A DNA stretch of 64,000 nucleotides, taken from NCBI GenBank assembly GCA_036563245.1, contig DATCMU010000042.1:24060-88059 (forward strand), in the 5' to 3' direction. A program made the position numbers and the translations under genes. Of the stretch, positions 53,364-61,797 are shown one piece after another. How positions within the stretch are numbered: position 1 is the stretch's first letter; every line of letters starts with the position of its first letter. The DNA is from DATCMU01 sp036563245 (GTDB taxonomy: Bacteria > Pseudomonadota > Alphaproteobacteria > Rhizobiales > Devosiaceae). The notes beneath the pieces were generated by a model. That model had not been told where the DNA came from. It saw only the letters and a program-made list of their open reading frames with translations, and ran no database searches.

Positions 53364-53825
53364 ATGCCCGATCTTGACGAGATGCACCTCACGCTTGGGC
53401 AATCGACGCCCATGCCAGAAAATCCCGAAAAGGCCGTGCTCGATCCGGTGCCCAATCCCCACCCGGATACCGACTATGTGACGCGCTTCGTGGCGCCCGA
53501 GTTCACGTCGCTGTGCCCGGTCACCGGGCAGCCGGATTTCGCGCACCTGGTCATCGACTTCGTGCCGGACCGGTGGCTGGTGGAATCGAAATCGCTCAAG
53601 CTGTTTCTCGCCTCGTTCCGCAACCACGGCGCCTTCCATGAAGGCTGCACCGTGATGATCGGCAAGCGGATCGTGGAGGCCATTGCGCCGCGCTGGCTCC
53701 GGATCGGTGGCTACTGGTATCCGCGCGGCGGCATTCCGATCGATGTGTTCTGGCAGACCGGTGAGCCGCCAAAGGGCGTGTGGCTGCCCGACCAGGGCGT
53801 CCCACCCTATCGCGGCCGGGGCTGA
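53364..53825 (+). CDS. queF: PreQ1 synthase (NADPH-dependent 7-cyano-7-deazaguanine reductase)
   Basis: A 153-aa unimodular QueF that reduces preQ0 to preQ1 for queuosine in tRNA. Catalytic Cys in FTSLCPVTGQPD, the QueF motif ESKSLKLFLASFRNHG and the following HEG are all present. The ribosome site is weak and the upstream RNA is strongly structured. No other queuosine genes are in the window. Confidence 0.95.
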   Translation: MPDLDEMHLTLGQSTPMPENPEKAVLDPVPNPHPDTDYVTRFVAPEFTSLCPVTGQPDFAHLVIDFVPDRWLVESKSLKLFLASFRNHGAFHEGCTVMIGKRIVEAIAPRWLRIGGYWYPRGGIPIDVFWQTGEPPKGVWLPDQGVPPYRGRG

Positions 53826-54023
53826 TCGTCGTTCAACTGTCCGGCAATTCAGGCTTTCCTCACGGCCCAGCCAGGGCATGCCGCCCGGAACTGCACGCGT
53901 GTGGCCGGGTGCCCGGTTCCGCGTGACGGTGAGGCGCGAAATACATATCCTTATGGGGACCCGGCGCCGCCGGAAACCGGCCCTTGATGACGAGGGAAGG
54001 CGGGGATTGCGGGAGGGAGCGCG

Positions 54024-54629
54024 ATGAGCGAAAGGCCGATCGGCATTCGCCCGGCGACGCGGGAGCGCTGGGACGATCTGGTCGCGGTGATGAACGGGTG
54101 CTCGTATGGCCGCAAGTGCTGGTGCGCCTATTGGTACCTGTCCAACAAGGACTACAGGGCGGGCTGGGGCGAACAGAACCGCGAAACCCTTGAGTGGCTG
54201 GTCTGGTCGGGCAAGGAGCCGGGCATCATCGCCTATGTCGACGAGCAGCCGGCAGCCTGGGTGAGCGTTGCGCCGCGCACCGCCTTCGACCGGCTGAACC
54301 GCTCGAAGAATTTTGCGCCCCTCGATGATCTGCCAGTGTGGGCGGTGAACTGCTTCGTGGTTGCCGCGCCGTTCCGGCGGCAGGGACTGATGGCGCGCCT
54401 GGCGCTTGGGGCGGCGGAATTTGCCTTCTCCAAGGGGGCGCCTGCGGTGGAGGCCTACCCCATGGAACCGTCCGAAAAGTCCGGCAGCGGCGATCTCTAT
54501 CTGGGAACGGTGAACGCGTTTGCGCGTGCGGGCTATCGAGAGGTGGCCAGGCCGTTGCCACGCCGGCCGGTGATGCGACTCAATGCGCCCGCTTGGCAGG
54601 ACCAAGCATCGGGATTTCCACAGGTTTGA
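54024..54629 (+). CDS. GNAT-family N-acetyltransferase
   Basis: A 201-aa acetyltransferase. The acetyl-CoA loop is VVAAPFRRQGLMARLALGA; an unusual cysteine-rich patch (GCSYGRKCWCAYWY) near residue 25 is typical of one uncharacterised GNAT subgroup. The substrate is unknown. GGGAGCG precedes the ATG. It stands alone, downstream of queF after about 200 nt of unremarkable sequence. Confidence 0.85.
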   Translation: MSERPIGIRPATRERWDDLVAVMNGCSYGRKCWCAYWYLSNKDYRAGWGEQNRETLEWLVWSGKEPGIIAYVDEQPAAWVSVAPRTAFDRLNRSKNFAPLDDLPVWAVNCFVVAAPFRRQGLMARLALGAAEFAFSKGAPAVEAYPMEPSEKSGSGDLYLGTVNAFARAGYREVARPLPRRPVMRLNAPAWQDQASGFPQV

Positions 54630-54788
54630 CTCTCCGGCACTATCGGTTTGTTTAGTATTTTCCCAATCCGGTGATGCCTGAATGCCGCAATGGCTGTGCA
54701 TTTCGGTGGCAAGCCGCTTCACCGCCTTGCGAGCGCCATATCTGGTTCTATTCTGTGCGCCGTTGAGAGCGTCTGGGGAGACTGCGGA

Positions 54789-55700
54789 ATGGCCAGTGAG
54801 GAAGCTGAGCGGATTCGTGCGCAACTTTTTGCCGAGAAGGGCTCGCCGCCTTCCTCTTTGGAGGACGAGCGCGCGGCCTCGCTGCAGCGCGCGTCGGAAC
54901 GCGAGCTTCCGCAGGGCGTGGAATTCACCGACGGCCTGATCGGGGGCGTCGAGTGTGAATGGGCGGCGGAACCTGAGCCGGCCGGTGAAGGCGTGTTCCT
55001 GTTCCTGCATGGCGGGGGTTACCAGAACGGTGCCCCCGTCACGCACCGGGCGCTCTCTGCCGGAATCGCCAAGGCAACTCACATGAGAGTGTTGTTGCCG
55101 GCATACCGGCTGGCCCCGGAACATCCGTTTCCGGCGGCGGTGCAGGATGCGCTTGCGGTCTATGGCGGCATTCTGGACGCGGGCATTCCGGCGGAGCGTG
55201 TGGTCGTCGGCGGGCTTTCGGCCGGCGGCGGGCTGGCGCTGGCCCTGATGCTGGCGCTCAGGGATGCCGGCGCGCCACTACCCGGTGCCGCGGTGCTGCT
55301 TTCGCCATGGACCGACCTGACACTGTCGTCGCAGACCTATGAAACCCTTGCCGACGTGGACCCGTGCATCACGCGCGACGAGCTACGTGCCGCAGCGACG
55401 CGCTATCTGGGGGAAGCGCGGGCGGAGCATCCGCTTGCCTCGCCCCTGTTCGCCCCCTTGCATGGGCTCCCGCCCATCCTGATCCAGGTCGGCGCACACG
55501 AGGCCATGCTCGGGGACTCCTCGCGGCTCGCAGAGCGCGTCGAGGCGGCGGGCGGATTTGCCAGTCTCAAGGTCTGGCCGGAGATGTGGCATGGATGGCA
55601 CCAGGAGGCGGGCGTCTTGCCCGAGGCCGACGCCGCTATCGCCGAGATCGGCGATTTCGTTCGGGAAAAAAGCGAGTCGCAGTCAGCAGTTGCGGAGTAG
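54789..55700 (+). CDS. Alpha/beta hydrolase, hormone-sensitive-lipase type
   Basis: A 303-aa esterase. Oxyanion motif LFLHGGGYQNGA, nucleophile VVGGLSAGGGLAL (Ser) and the C-terminal histidine WHGWHQEA are visible. The acid site reads VGAHEAMLGDS: the usual Asp-Glu is His-Glu, so Glu probably acts as the acid. Start MASEEAERIRAQL at 54789; the upstream ATG at 54690 would add 33 unconserved residues. Confidence 0.88.
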   Translation: MASEEAERIRAQLFAEKGSPPSSLEDERAASLQRASERELPQGVEFTDGLIGGVECEWAAEPEPAGEGVFLFLHGGGYQNGAPVTHRALSAGIAKATHMRVLLPAYRLAPEHPFPAAVQDALAVYGGILDAGIPAERVVVGGLSAGGGLALALMLALRDAGAPLPGAAVLLSPWTDLTLSSQTYETLADVDPCITRDELRAAATRYLGEARAEHPLASPLFAPLHGLPPILIQVGAHEAMLGDSSRLAERVEAAGGFASLKVWPEMWHGWHQEAGVLPEADAAIAEIGDFVREKSESQSAVAE

Positions 55701-55751
55701 GATTACTGTATCGATTCGGGCAGCGGGCAGGGGTGTGCTGTCGCAAAAACA

Positions 55752-55767
55752 GCAACCTGAAGGTTGC
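55752..55767. promoter_or_regulatory. Candidate operator before the second ArsR gene
   Basis: GCAACC, spacer TGAA, GGTTGC, 17 nt before the ATG. Confidence 0.5.
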
Positions 55768-55784
55768 ATGCGAGTTGCGTAGGG

Positions 55785-56102
55785 ATGGACAGGGACGCAG
55801 TATTCGGGGCGCTGGCCGATGCCAATCGGCGGCTGATACTGGACCGGCTCATGGCCCGGAACGGGCAGTCGCTTGTCGAGTTGTGCGCTGGAATGGACAT
55901 GTCGCGCCAGGCGGTTTCCAAGCACATAGCGGTGCTTGAGGCGGCGGAGCTGGTGCTCTCGATCAGGCAGGGCCGCACGCGCCGGCACTACCTCAACCCC
56001 GTGCCCATCCATGCCGAAGCGATGCGCTGGTTGAAGCGGTTCGACAATGCGCGGCTGATAAACCTGGCCGACATCGAGGCCGCGCGGACCGCGGCGAGCT
56101 GA
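55785..56102 (+). CDS. ArsR-family helix-turn-helix regulator
   Basis: A 105-aa winged-helix protein: MDRDAVFGALADANRRLILDRL, then LVELCAGMDMSRQAVSKHIAVLEAAELV and RTRRHYLNP. It is of the SRPBCC-associated type, but no SRPBCC gene is adjacent. An inverted repeat GCAACC/GGTTGC lies upstream, suggesting self-control. Start at 55785 with AGGG 2-5 nt before, so the ribosome spacing is poor and the ATG at 55764 remains possible. Confidence 0.85.
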   Translation: MDRDAVFGALADANRRLILDRLMARNGQSLVELCAGMDMSRQAVSKHIAVLEAAELVLSIRQGRTRRHYLNPVPIHAEAMRWLKRFDNARLINLADIEAARTAAS

Positions 56103-56139
56103 CGGCTTTCGCAATTCCAACGGCGCCTGCAGGCAATCA

Positions 56140-56177
56140 AAAGGGGGCGGGGCGCCGAAGCACCCCGCCCCCTTTTG
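56140..56177. terminator. Bidirectional intrinsic terminator
   Basis: Stem GGGGGCGGGG/CCCCGCCCCC with AAAA before and TTTT after, between the stops of the ArsR gene and the OmpA-family gene. Confidence 0.85.
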
Positions 56178-56183
56178 CAGATA

Positions 56184-58346
56184 TCAGTTGAACGAGAAGT
56201 TCTGGTTTTCCGGCGCAACCAGCGGCGTGATGCGGCGGATGGTGACCCGGCGATTCTGTCGTTCGGGCAGCTCCGTGCGGATCTTGAGGTAGCGCTCGCC
56301 ATAGCCCTGGGTCGCAAGATTTTCCGGCGGGATGCCGTAGACCTGGGTGAGTACCACGGCGACGGTCTCCGCCCGGCGATCCGACAATTGCAGATTGGCG
56401 ATGTCCGATCCCACGGCATCGGTATGTCCTTCGATCAGGAAGGTTTCTGCCGGGTTGCGATCGATCAGCTGCAACATCGATTCCGCGACGTTGGACAGCG
56501 CGCCGATCTGGTCGGGCGCTATGGTGGCCTTGCCGAACTCGAAGGTCAGGTTGCCGATTTCCAGCCTCCTGACCATGTCGCGCAGGCGGGCCGAGCGCTT
56601 TACCTCGTCGATGGAATAGAGGCGCTGAACGCTTTCCACCGGGGGCTCGTCGAGGAACTGGGTGAGCTGGTCCTGGTCGGCCTGTTCGGCATCGAGCACA
56701 TAGTCCTCGGGCGGAATGTCGAGCTGGAGTGGGGGCAGGTCCTGGCCGGGGTCGCGCCAGTCCTGAAGGTTGCGCTCGTACTGGTCTGGCACGTAGACGA
56801 GAACGGTCTCGCGGCCCTCAGGGTCGATGCGGGAGCGCCTGAGCACATCGCCATTTCGGTTGTAGATGGTCACGACGCGCGTGCCATCCCGCCGTATGAT
56901 GGTTTCGCGGGTGCGGCCATTGGCGAGCTGTTCGACATAGCGGTCCTCGGCGCCCATCGAGAGCCGCGAGTCATCGCGATTGTCCAGGTAGAGCTGGTTG
57001 CCGAACTGCAGGACGATCCTGAGGCCATCCTGCTGCACCACATTGGTGTTGGGCGGCGGGGTGACCGGCGGCGTACCGTTGCGAACGCGGGTGCCGCGCT
57101 CGGTCTCGACCGATTGCAGCTTGTCGGGCACGGCATTGGCCTGGGCTGCCGCATCGCTTTGCGGCGGCTGCTGGCCCCCCTTGGTGCGCGGCGGCGGGGT
57201 CGTCATTGGCTCTTGCGTGGTGGTGCCGGCATCCTTGGCGCTGTCGAGCAGGGGCGCCTGTTCCTGCGGCGGGATGACCTTGGGCTTTTCCGGCGCGGGC
57301 GCCTTGGCAAGGGCCGTGGCCTGCGGGGTCAGGGCGACACCGAAATTGGCAAGGCAGGCGTTGACATCGCTGATGCCAAGGTCACGGCACTGCCTTGAAA
57401 GCCGGGCGAGCGCGTCGTCGATGGCGTTTGTCGCGGCGCGTTCCTCGCGGGTACCCTTCACGGACTTGGCGAGCCTGGCGTTCGCGTCCTCATAGGCGGC
57501 GACCAGGCGGCTGAGGGCGCGCGGCAAGGGCTGCCCCGAGGGAGGCGGCGCCTGCTCGATCGCGGTCTGCTGCTGGGCACCGGCCTTCGCCTTGTCGTTG
57601 GATGCGGGTTGCTGGCCGGTCGGGGCCGGCTGCTGCTGTTGCTGCTGGCTGTTGTCCGGCCTGGCGGGCCGTGCCGCCTGAACGGGCTCGGGAAGCGGGG
57701 TCAGGCTGGTGCCGAACTGCGCAAGACACTCGTCGGGAGTGTTGAAACCCAGACGCTCGCAATTGCGCGCGATCTGCGACAGTGTCCGCTCCGCGGTGTT
57801 GCGCGCGCGCGCATTGCTTGGGTCCGCAACGACGGCCCCGGCGGACTTCTCGTACTCCTCGACCAGGTTGCGAAGGGCTCGCGGCAGTTGCGGCGCGGAC
57901 TGCTCCGCCTGGGGTTGCCGCGTTTGCTGTTGCTGATTGGTCGGCTGGGGCGGTTGCGCCTGTTGATCCTGGGGCTGCGCCTCCTGCTGAGGCTGCTGGT
58001 CCTGAGGCTGCTGGTCCTGGGTCTGCTGCTGGTCCTGGCCGGCATTGTCGCCGCCGGTCACCAGGGCGATGCAGGTTTCGATGTCGCGCTGTCCGAGCGC
58101 CTGGCACATGCGGCCCAGTTGAGCGGTCACCTGGCGCAGATTGCGCTGGGCCTGCTGGACATTGCCGTTTCCGGCCTGTGCGGCCTCAAGGTCCGCCTGC
58201 GCCTGGCGATAGGCGGCGATGACGTCGGTGATGCCCTGCGTTTGCGCCTGGGCAGTGCGCTGGGCCGCGACGCCGGAGACGGTCATGCCGCCCGTGGCGA
58301 GCAGTGCGATGGCGACGCCGCTCAACAAACTGGTTCTCAAACTCAT
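56184..58346 (-). CDS. OmpA-family protein with repeated cysteine-pair modules
   Basis: A 720-aa exported protein. Signal peptide (start MSLRTSLLSGVAIALLATGG, cleavage near GVAAQ). Three related helical modules follow, each with Cys-x10-Cys (RMCQALGQRDIETC, RNCERLGFNTPDEC, RQCRDLGISDVNAC), joined by Gln/Pro-rich linkers. A beta-rich part repeats RTRETIIRRDGTRVVTIYNRNGD. The C-terminal OmpA domain has IEGHTDAVGSDIANLQLSDRRAE. It probably tethers the outer membrane or wall. Start by signal peptide. Confidence 0.88.
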   Translation of the reverse strand: MSLRTSLLSGVAIALLATGGMTVSGVAAQRTAQAQTQGITDVIAAYRQAQADLEAAQAGNGNVQQAQRNLRQVTAQLGRMCQALGQRDIETCIALVTGGDNAGQDQQQTQDQQPQDQQPQQEAQPQDQQAQPPQPTNQQQQTRQPQAEQSAPQLPRALRNLVEEYEKSAGAVVADPSNARARNTAERTLSQIARNCERLGFNTPDECLAQFGTSLTPLPEPVQAARPARPDNSQQQQQQPAPTGQQPASNDKAKAGAQQQTAIEQAPPPSGQPLPRALSRLVAAYEDANARLAKSVKGTREERAATNAIDDALARLSRQCRDLGISDVNACLANFGVALTPQATALAKAPAPEKPKVIPPQEQAPLLDSAKDAGTTTQEPMTTPPPRTKGGQQPPQSDAAAQANAVPDKLQSVETERGTRVRNGTPPVTPPPNTNVVQQDGLRIVLQFGNQLYLDNRDDSRLSMGAEDRYVEQLANGRTRETIIRRDGTRVVTIYNRNGDVLRRSRIDPEGRETVLVYVPDQYERNLQDWRDPGQDLPPLQLDIPPEDYVLDAEQADQDQLTQFLDEPPVESVQRLYSIDEVKRSARLRDMVRRLEIGNLTFEFGKATIAPDQIGALSNVAESMLQLIDRNPAETFLIEGHTDAVGSDIANLQLSDRRAETVAVVLTQVYGIPPENLATQGYGERYLKIRTELPERQNRRVTIRRITPLVAPENQNFSFN

Positions 58347-58598
58347 GTCAAATCTCCTTGCACCCGAAATCGGGGCTGTTCCCCAAAGCAGCGCTCGCCG
58401 GGCCTCCCGCTGAAGGGACAAACGGGATCCGGGCCGCGAATCGGTGCGCCGAAAGGCGGCGCGCCGTCCCTCATCAAGGACCACTCTATGGCGAATCCGT
58501 TGTGAATGGCGGCTGAATGCGTCGCTCAGCAAACATTGAACGAAGGACCGAACGCCGATGCGGTCGTGTTGCCGCGACCGCCAGCGCCAGAAGCGGGC

Positions 58599-58760
58599 CT
58601 ACTGCGAATTGGTGGTGGCAGGCGCCGTTGTGGTCGTATCGGCCGGCGCGGTGGTCGACATGCTGCCTGCGTCACTCGTGCGGTTCATGCCCGAATAGAG
58701 GTAGATCCCGACCAGCAGGACGATTACGACGACCACGATTGCGATTATCCAGTTGCGCAT
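58599..58760 (-). CDS. Small single-pass membrane protein
   Basis: A 53-aa protein: MRNWIIAIVVVVIVLLVGIYL is a membrane helix (listed from 58760; key feature is the run of V/I/L), followed by a Thr/Ala-rich tail ending ATTNSQ. No family recognised. It lies 250 nt upstream of the OmpA-family gene on the same strand. Composition and a good ATG support it moderately. Confidence 0.55.
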   Translation of the reverse strand: MRNWIIAIVVVVIVLLVGIYLYSGMNRTSDAGSMSTTAPADTTTTAPATTNSQ

Positions 58761-58911
58761 ATTGTGCCCTCCCGACACCATGTTGCATCGCCCCGCCGGT
58801 TCGGCGGTGGCGACGGGTCGCGCCCTGGTGGACTTTTCGGATATCTCGGGGCCCACACATTGCGCGCCTTATCGCAAGTATCGTTTCTGAAAATAGCGTC
58901 GGGAATTTGGC

Positions 58912-59331
58912 ATGCGACAGGAATTCAGGACCTTGTCGAAAGCAACGCGCGGACAGGGACTATATGAAATAACCCTCGATATACTGTCTTTCGTGTCCCA
59001 ATCCGGAATCGTCGACGGGCTTCTGACCGTTCACTGCCCTCACACCTCGTGCTCGCTTCTGGCGCAGGAGAATGCCGATCCGGACGTGCAGGTCGACCTC
59101 AAGGCGTTTTTCAGCCGCCTCGTTCCCGAGGGGATGGAGTGGATCGTACACACCACCGAGGGACCCGATGACATGCCGGCCCATATCCGCGCGGCCCTGA
59201 CCCAGACTTCGCTGTCGGTCCCGGTGCGGGACGGGCAGGTCCTGCTGGGGCGCTGGCAGGGCATCTACCTGTTCGAGCATCGCCGCCGGGCGCATGACCG
59301 GCGGATCCAATTGCACCTGATCGGGGAATGA
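58912..59331 (+). CDS. YjbQ/UPF0047 family protein
   Basis: A 139-aa trimeric-fold protein with the UPF0047 signature: YEITLDILSFVSQSGIVDGLLTVHCPHTSCSLLAQEN, DLKAFFSRLVP, DDMPAHIRAALTQTSLSVPV and GRWQGIYLFEHR. Some members show weak thiamine-phosphate synthase activity; the physiological role is unclear. It heads an operon with the ankyrin lipoprotein and TauE genes. Confidence 0.92.
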   Translation: MRQEFRTLSKATRGQGLYEITLDILSFVSQSGIVDGLLTVHCPHTSCSLLAQENADPDVQVDLKAFFSRLVPEGMEWIVHTTEGPDDMPAHIRAALTQTSLSVPVRDGQVLLGRWQGIYLFEHRRRAHDRRIQLHLIGE

Positions 59332-59402
59332 ATGCATCCCCTCGACCGGGCCCCGCCAGAGCTTGCCTTGGGTCGGGATTTCGGCCAGCGTTGGCGCAAA
59401 TG

Positions 59403-59885
59403 ATGACGCGCCGCGTTGCCCCGATTGCCGTCGTGCTGCTTGCCCTGACATGGGGCGGGCTGCTGTCGGGCTGCCAGCCCCGGCAGGCCAAGGCGCCGCC
59501 GGTATTCGATGCGGTACGCAAGAATGACGTTGCGGCGGTGAACCGCTACCTGAAAGACGGCGGCGATCCGAACCTTGCGGACGCCAACGGCGATACGCTT
59601 CTTTACGTCGCGGCCGGGCCCAAGGGGGGCGCGGCGGTGACGGCGGCGCTTCTGGCAGGCGGCGCGCAGCCCGAAGCGGGCAATCGGGATGGAAGGACGC
59701 CCTTGCAGAATGCCGCCGGCTGGTGCAGCACGGATGTGGTTGCGGCGCTCCTGTCAGGAGGTGCCGATCCGTTGCGGCCGGGCGGAAACGGCAAGACGGC
59801 GTTCGATTCGGTCTGCGCCTCGCCCGCCGACCGGCGAGCGGCAACACTAGAGCTGCTGAACGGCGGCATATCCGGGGGAAAATAG
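59403..59885 (+). CDS. Ankyrin-repeat lipoprotein
   Basis: A 160-aa protein with a lipoprotein signal (MTRRVAPIAVVLLAL, lipobox LLSGC) and about three ankyrin repeats (DAVRKNDVAAVNRYLKDGGDPN; GDTLLYVAAGPKGG; GRTPLQNAAGWCSTDVVAALLSGGADP). Likely a periplasmic protein-binding factor. An ATG at 59328 overlaps the yjbQ stop and would couple translation, but then the signal would be internal, so 59403 is preferred. Confidence 0.8.
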   Translation: MTRRVAPIAVVLLALTWGGLLSGCQPRQAKAPPVFDAVRKNDVAAVNRYLKDGGDPNLADANGDTLLYVAAGPKGGAAVTAALLAGGAQPEAGNRDGRTPLQNAAGWCSTDVVAALLSGGADPLRPGGNGKTAFDSVCASPADRRAATLELLNGGISGGK

Positions 59886-59890
59886 ACCAG

Positions 59891-60715
59891 ATGGAGATAG
59901 TCCTGAATTACCTGCCGTTCGCGGCGGGGCTGGCGGCTGCCGGCGCGATCGCCGGGCTGATCGCGGGCCTGCTGGGCGTTGGGGGCGGCATCGTCATGGT
60001 TCCGGCCATGGCCTTCGTGTTCGAGGCGCTTGGCTTTGGCGCGGACGTCGTGATGCATGTGGCGGTGGGGACCTCGCTCGCGGTGATCATCGCGACGGGT
60101 ACGTCGAGCGCGCGCGCGCACCATGCCCGCGGCGCGGTGGATGGGAAACTGCTCCGGTTGTGGGGGCCGTTCATCGTGGCGGCCTCACTGCTCGGGGGGC
60201 TGATGGCCGGTCTTTATTCGGGCGACGTGTTGCGGATCATCTTCGGCGTCGTTGCCCTGTTCATTGCCCTGAACATCGTGCTGCCGATCCAGAAGCAGCT
60301 GATGTCGCATCTTTCGGCCTCCCCCCTGGCCAACCGGGTATCCGCTGCCGTGGTGGGCTACATATCGGCGCTGATGGGGATCGGTGGCGGATCGCTGAGC
60401 GTGCCCACGCTTGTGGCGTTCGGCAATCCGGTGCATCGCGCCGTCGGCACCAGTTCGGCGCTCGGGGTGATGCTCGCCATTCCCGGCGCGCTCGGATTCG
60501 TGATTTCCGGCTGGGAGGCCGCAGGGCGGCCGCCCCTGAGCATCGGCTATGTGAACCTGCCCGCGATGGTGCTGATCGGGGCGGTGGCCAGCAGCGTGGC
60601 CCCGTTCGGAGCCGCGCTCGCGCACCGTCTCGACCAGAAACGCCTCAAGCTGGTGTTCGCGGTGTTTCTGGTCGTGGTCGCGGTGCGCATGATCGTGAAG
60701 GCGGCGATGGGGTGA
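59891..60715 (+). CDS. Sulfite exporter TauE/SafE family membrane protein
   Basis: A 274-aa transporter with about eight hydrophobic segments and two copies of the TauE motif (GLIAGLLGVGGGIVMVPAM and YISALMGIGGGSLSVPTL). Starts 5 nt after the ankyrin gene, so it is in that operon. Substrate unknown; a sulfur anion is expected. The SIMPL gene converges 5 nt beyond its stop. Confidence 0.9.
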   Translation: MEIVLNYLPFAAGLAAAGAIAGLIAGLLGVGGGIVMVPAMAFVFEALGFGADVVMHVAVGTSLAVIIATGTSSARAHHARGAVDGKLLRLWGPFIVAASLLGGLMAGLYSGDVLRIIFGVVALFIALNIVLPIQKQLMSHLSASPLANRVSAAVVGYISALMGIGGGSLSVPTLVAFGNPVHRAVGTSSALGVMLAIPGALGFVISGWEAAGRPPLSIGYVNLPAMVLIGAVASSVAPFGAALAHRLDQKRLKLVFAVFLVVVAVRMIVKAAMG

Positions 60716-60720
60716 CCGGG

Positions 60721-61449
60721 CTACTGGTCGAGTTCCCAGGTCACCGATACCGTCGCGCCGTAGGTCAGTTCGCCGGCCTGCACCGGAACCGGCGCGGAAT
60801 CGGCGGCCATGGCGCGCACGGTCTTGAACACCTCGGGTTGCGGCTGCGGCGCCCCTGTTTCCGAAATCGACACGATACGGCCAAGCCCAATGCCGGCGGC
60901 GCCGGTATAGAGCCTTGCCTTGGCCAGCGCGTCGGCGACGGCCTGCTTGCGCGCCTCGTCGAGGATGGCGGAAGTATCCGACACGTCGAAGGATATGCCG
61001 GAGATCGAGTTGGCGCCAACCGTCACCGCCTTGTCCAGAACGGCGCCGAGATCGTCGAGCTTGCGCACGACCACTGTCACCGAATTGGTCACCTGGTATC
61101 CCACGATGCGCGGGGGCGGGGTATAGCCGTTCTCGTCGCGCTTGTCGGAATAGACATATTGCGGCTGGACGGAGAATCCGGAGGTCTGGATATCCTTTTC
61201 GGCGATGCCGGCCTGCTTGAGAACGTCGACGAGTTGGGTCATCGCGGCGGTGTTGGCGTCGAGCGCGTCACGGGCCGTCTTCGCCTGGGTGACGACGCCG
61301 GAGGTGACGCGCGCCATGTCGGGCGCAGCGCTCACCTGACCCTGGCCAACCAGCGATATCTGGCCCGGCCTGACAGAATCATCGGCCGCTGCAGGGGCGG
61401 CGATGGCCAGAAAGGCCAGTAGCGGCAGCACGGCAATTCGCGAACGCAT
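60721..61449 (-). CDS. SIMPL (DUF541) domain protein
   Basis: A 242-aa exported protein: signal peptide (RIAVLPLLAFLAIAAPAAA) then the SIMPL pattern ISLVGQGQVSAAPDMARVTSGVV, GIAEKDIQTSGFSVQPQY, GYQVTNSVTVVVRKLDDLG and DEARKQAVADALAKARLYTGA. Periplasmic or outer-membrane associated oligomer; function uncertain. Start MRSRIAVLPLL at 61449. Confidence 0.92.
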   Translation of the reverse strand: MRSRIAVLPLLAFLAIAAPAAADDSVRPGQISLVGQGQVSAAPDMARVTSGVVTQAKTARDALDANTAAMTQLVDVLKQAGIAEKDIQTSGFSVQPQYVYSDKRDENGYTPPPRIVGYQVTNSVTVVVRKLDDLGAVLDKAVTVGANSISGISFDVSDTSAILDEARKQAVADALAKARLYTGAAGIGLGRIVSISETGAPQPQPEVFKTVRAMAADSAPVPVQAGELTYGATVSVTWELDQ

Positions 61450-61797
61450 TGATATCTCCCTCGATCCAAGACCTGCCCTTCACTGGTTCGCCAATGCGAC
61501 GCTTTTGCGGCAGCGGCGCGACATGCCGATACCGAGCATGGACATTCGCGTGCAAGTTGGCGGCGTACGGCTTGCAATGCGGGCCGGGGGTCGGTAGGCA
61601 GGTGAGGCAAAGATCCGCAGCGCGTCCCGCGCGCTTGGGCTGTCTGGATCGGTCGCGAACACAAAGGACGGACCTGGCCGAGAGGCCATTCCGACGAACG
61701 CAACCAGGGCCTTGTGTGCACCGGAATGGGGCATATGGGGCGACAGTCTGCGCGCCCCGGCACGTTTCCGGGGGCAGTCTGGGTGAACTCACGGAAG
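61450..61797. other. Divergent intergenic region SIMPL / aldehyde dehydrogenase
   Basis: About 350 nt, no convincing gene. The aldehyde dehydrogenase frame stays open for 28 codons upstream, but that stretch is not conserved. Confidence 0.4.
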
